DNA of 64,000 nucleotides. It comes from JADJLQ01 sp038251405 (GTDB lineage Bacteria > Bacteroidota > Bacteroidia > Chitinophagales > Saprospiraceae). Shown here piece after piece: positions 61,995 through 64,000 of the stretch. The stretch lies in NCBI GenBank assembly GCA_038251405.1, contig JBBSBH010000002.1, forward strand, positions 62,001 to 126,000, given 5' to 3'. The notes below the pieces were generated by a model that was not told the origin of the DNA, made no database searches, and saw nothing but the letters and a program-made list of their open reading frames with translations. The position numbers and the translations under genes are program-made. Every line of letters begins with the position of its first letter. Within the stretch, counting starts at the first letter, position 1.

Positions 61995-63251
61995 TTAATC
62001 TACCGATTGGTACAATCTATATTCAGTTCCCTCCAGGCGCATTTGATTTTCAGTATTTATCCATATTGACTCATCAGAGAAAACGTTCCTGTATTCTTGT
62101 GATCGATTTAATTGAATGTTAAATTCGCAGACGCTCTGGTTTAGATTGGCAAATAAAATCAGGATTCTATTATTGATGGTATCCTCAATTTTCAGGGTAA
62201 AAATGTATTCTGACTGAGAACAGGAATTAAATTCATATTTAAGATGATTGGAAAAATTTTTCCTTACAGCCAAGGCTTTAGAATAAAATTCTGAAACTCT
62301 AGGCTCGCCTTCACTCCAGGCAATTTCATCCTTGTCAAAAAATTGTAATCTCTTATACAAAGGCAATTCTTGTCCTGAATAAATTAATGGGATCCCATTT
62401 TGCATTAATACAGATAGCAACGCATAAAAACTGGCGTAATCACCATATCGTTCATACTCGGTGCCATTCCAACTGTTTTCGTCATGATTAGAAGTAAAAA
62501 AAAGAAATCGCCTGGAAGGAGGAGTCTTATTTAAGTATTTTGAAATCAATTCCGAAAGACTATATTTATTAAGTTTACCAGCGGCTATATGCCGGGTAGT
62601 ATGCATCCATTCCCAGGAATAGATGATATCAAATACTTCAAAATAAGGAAGATCTTCACATTCGCCCAGCCAAATCAACGACTTTATTTTATCCAATTGG
62701 GTTTTGGCGTCCTTCCAAAAATCAAGGGGTACCAGCATGGCCATATCGCACCTGAAGCCATCAATCTTAGCTTCATTAACCCAAAACTTCATACACTCAA
62801 TCAATGATTGTCGCATCTCGGGATTATTATAGTCCAGATCAATGACATCTTCCCATCCATTTCTTTCAGTAAATTGACCATGGTCATTCCTTTGATAGTA
62901 ATCAGGGTTTGTCTTAGTCCAAATATGATCCCAACCTGTGTGATTAGCTACCCAATCTATAATTACTTTAAACCCAAATGAATGGGCATGAGCTACTAAT
63001 TTTTTAAAACTATTTAAATCGCCAAATTCCGGATTGACAGATCTATAATCAGATGCAGAATAATAACTTCCTAATGTACCCTTCCTATTTAACACTGATA
63101 TGGGTGTGACAGGCATGAACCAAAGTATATCTATACCCATTTTCCACAGCCTTGCCAAATGCTGCTCAAAGGCTTCAAAGTTCCCCTCCCTGGTATATTG
63201 CCTGACATTTACCTCATATATATTACTATTGCCGTAATATTCGTAATTCAT
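61995..63251 (-). CDS. GH13 alpha-amylase family enzyme
   Basis: 418 aa glycoside hydrolase family 13 protein. Conserved regions: VIIDWVANHT (region I), GFRCDMAM (region II, nucleophile Asp), IWLGECED (region III, acid/base Glu) and TSNHDENSW (region IV, His-Asp). No signal peptide is visible, so it is likely cytoplasmic. The C-terminal beta domain is short. The enzyme probably works on alpha-glucans or maltodextrins; specificity cannot be read. It begins 9 bases after the end of trmN6, so they form an operon on the minus strand. Confidence 0.92.
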   Translation of the reverse strand: MNYEYYGNSNIYEVNVRQYTREGNFEAFEQHLARLWKMGIDILWFMPVTPISVLNRKGTLGSYYSASDYRSVNPEFGDLNSFKKLVAHAHSFGFKVIIDWVANHTGWDHIWTKTNPDYYQRNDHGQFTERNGWEDVIDLDYNNPEMRQSLIECMKFWVNEAKIDGFRCDMAMLVPLDFWKDAKTQLDKIKSLIWLGECEDLPYFEVFDIIYSWEWMHTTRHIAAGKLNKYSLSELISKYLNKTPPSRRFLFFTSNHDENSWNGTEYERYGDYASFYALLSVLMQNGIPLIYSGQELPLYKRLQFFDKDEIAWSEGEPRVSEFYSKALAVRKNFSNHLKYEFNSCSQSEYIFTLKIEDTINNRILILFANLNQSVCEFNIQLNRSQEYRNVFSDESIWINTENQMRLEGTEYRLYQSVD

Positions 63252-63260
63252 TAGTTTGCT

Positions 63261-63989
63261 TTAAAAGTTTAAATAAAAGTCCTTAGTCAAAGCCTTATAC
63301 TCTTCTGTATATTGAGTACCTTCTTCATACACCAAAAGTTGGTTCTGAAGGTGATTCTTTTTTGTTCTTGAGAATTCGATCATTAACCTTTCTACGGTCT
63401 TTCCCTGTTTAGAGATTACCTCCGTAATTTTTGAGGCAAACAACCTATAAGTTTGACTGATCTCCATAAACCTCAAGCCCTGGAGGTATGGCAGAATCAA
63501 AACCAATTTACCTTTATCATGAAGCAATCGATCTACTGCTAACAGTAAATCACCATGAGGGAGCTTAATAGTATGTCTTGCATCATTCTTTGCTTCATTT
63601 TCAGACATCATGCCTCCAGTAAAAAAAGGTGGATTGCTTATAATCAAATCGTACTTAGCTTCGTAGGTATGAGCAAAATCCTGAATGGATTGATGGTGCA
63701 GAGTAAAGACAGATGCCCATGGAGAGTTTTTAAAATTGCCTTTAGCCTGAAGTATCGAATTTTTGTCTACATCAATGGCATGAATGTTAGCATTTTCTCC
63801 TATCCGCTGCGCTATAATTAAAGCAATCAAACCCGAGCCTGTCCCAATATCCAAAACAGTGTTTACACCATCTATGGACGCCCAGGTGCCCACTAATACT
63901 CCATCGAAGCCAACTTTCATGGTAACTAATTCCTGAGCTACTGAGAATTTTTTAAATTTGAAAGGCTGCACATTTGAATCTCTGATCAT
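63261..63989 (-). CDS. trmN6: tRNA1(Val) A37 N6-methyltransferase
   Basis: SAM-dependent methyltransferase of the YfiC/TrmN6 family, making m6A37 in tRNA-Val. Motifs: NVQPFKFKKFSVAQELVTMKVGFDGVLVGTWA (typical opening: FKxFxVxxxxxxMKVGTDGVLLGAW), VLDIGTGSGLIALIIAQR (SAM loop) and IISNPPFF (catalytic NPPF). 242 aa matches the family. The first Met is 11 bases from the window edge, so an earlier start cannot be excluded. Co-directional with the amylase gene, separated by 9 bases. Confidence 0.93.
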   Translation of the reverse strand: MIRDSNVQPFKFKKFSVAQELVTMKVGFDGVLVGTWASIDGVNTVLDIGTGSGLIALIIAQRIGENANIHAIDVDKNSILQAKGNFKNSPWASVFTLHHQSIQDFAHTYEAKYDLIISNPPFFTGGMMSENEAKNDARHTIKLPHGDLLLAVDRLLHDKGKLVLILPYLQGLRFMEISQTYRLFASKITEVISKQGKTVERLMIEFSRTKKNHLQNQLLVYEEGTQYTEEYKALTKDFYLNF

Positions 63990-64000
63990 TCTTGCAAAGA

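Noticed and set aside
1..64000. tRNA, rRNA and CRISPR
   Set aside because: No conserved TTCGA-loop cloverleaf, rRNA signature or regularly spaced repeat/spacer array was recognised by eye.

Overview
The window looks like a chromosomal segment of a Bacteroidota bacterium, most likely of the Saprospiraceae/Saprospirales type. The evidence is the low G+C content, promoter -7 boxes of the TAnnTTTG type, and two giant cysteine-rich secreted proteins that each carry a dockerin-like module and a type IX secretion C-terminal domain. Lineage-typical families point the same way: a Lacal_2735 protein, DUF6326, a short AMP nucleosidase, and the GASGCSID protein usually mislabelled 'ABC transporter ATPase'. 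No rRNA, tRNA, CRISPR array or intact transposase was seen.

Layout. 1-14.8 kb is mostly housekeeping: truncated tgt, an LptF/G permease, an ECF sigma factor, a Spo0M-like protein, a CCG-domain Fe-S protein, AMP nucleosidase, methylmalonyl-CoA epimerase, a TauE/SafE permease, a class-A-beta-lactamase-like lipoprotein overlapping an AddB-like helicase-nuclease, a VanX-type dipeptidase, a DUF962/Mpo1 protein and a GH172 (DUF2961) enzyme. Two copies of an approximately 230 bp non-coding element with TTAA ends lie in this part (4510-4735 and 6940-7172), and a 50 bp tandem repeat lies at 12533-12692.

14.8-38.5 kb is an accessory region. Small, mostly plus-strand, functionally unrelated genes are separated by long gaps. 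They include three Crp/Fnr regulators, a Ca/Na antiporter, superoxide dismutase, an ArsR/SRPBCC/VOC operon, TrmO-like, low-affinity iron permease, SDR and SRPBCC genes, and a DUF4062-NB-ARC-TPR STAND ATPase. The region begins with a degraded tyrosine recombinase. It contains many decayed genes: an S41 peptidase, an alpha/beta hydrolase, a metallo-beta-lactamase-fold protein, a Crp regulator cut before its helix-turn-helix, and fragments of TspO-, YncE- and WbsX-like genes. Large hairpins between genes, some resembling integron attC sites, suggest a decaying cassette-like island.

38.5-64 kb returns to a stable backbone: katG, a PaiB-like flavin protein, a TPR lipoprotein/outer-membrane-barrel pair, pdhB, a DUF3052/MBL-fold pair, the two tandem giant secreted paralogues each ending in a hairpin terminator, alanine dehydrogenase, a small HTH protein, a GH13 amylase and trmN6.

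Main candidates for novelty are: the TTAA-ended multi-hairpin element, whose variable stem-loop keeps its pairing while its sequence differs; the cassette-like decaying island with attC-like hairpins; the DUF4062 STAND protein as a possible defence or signalling ATPase; and the duplicated giant type IX cargo proteins.
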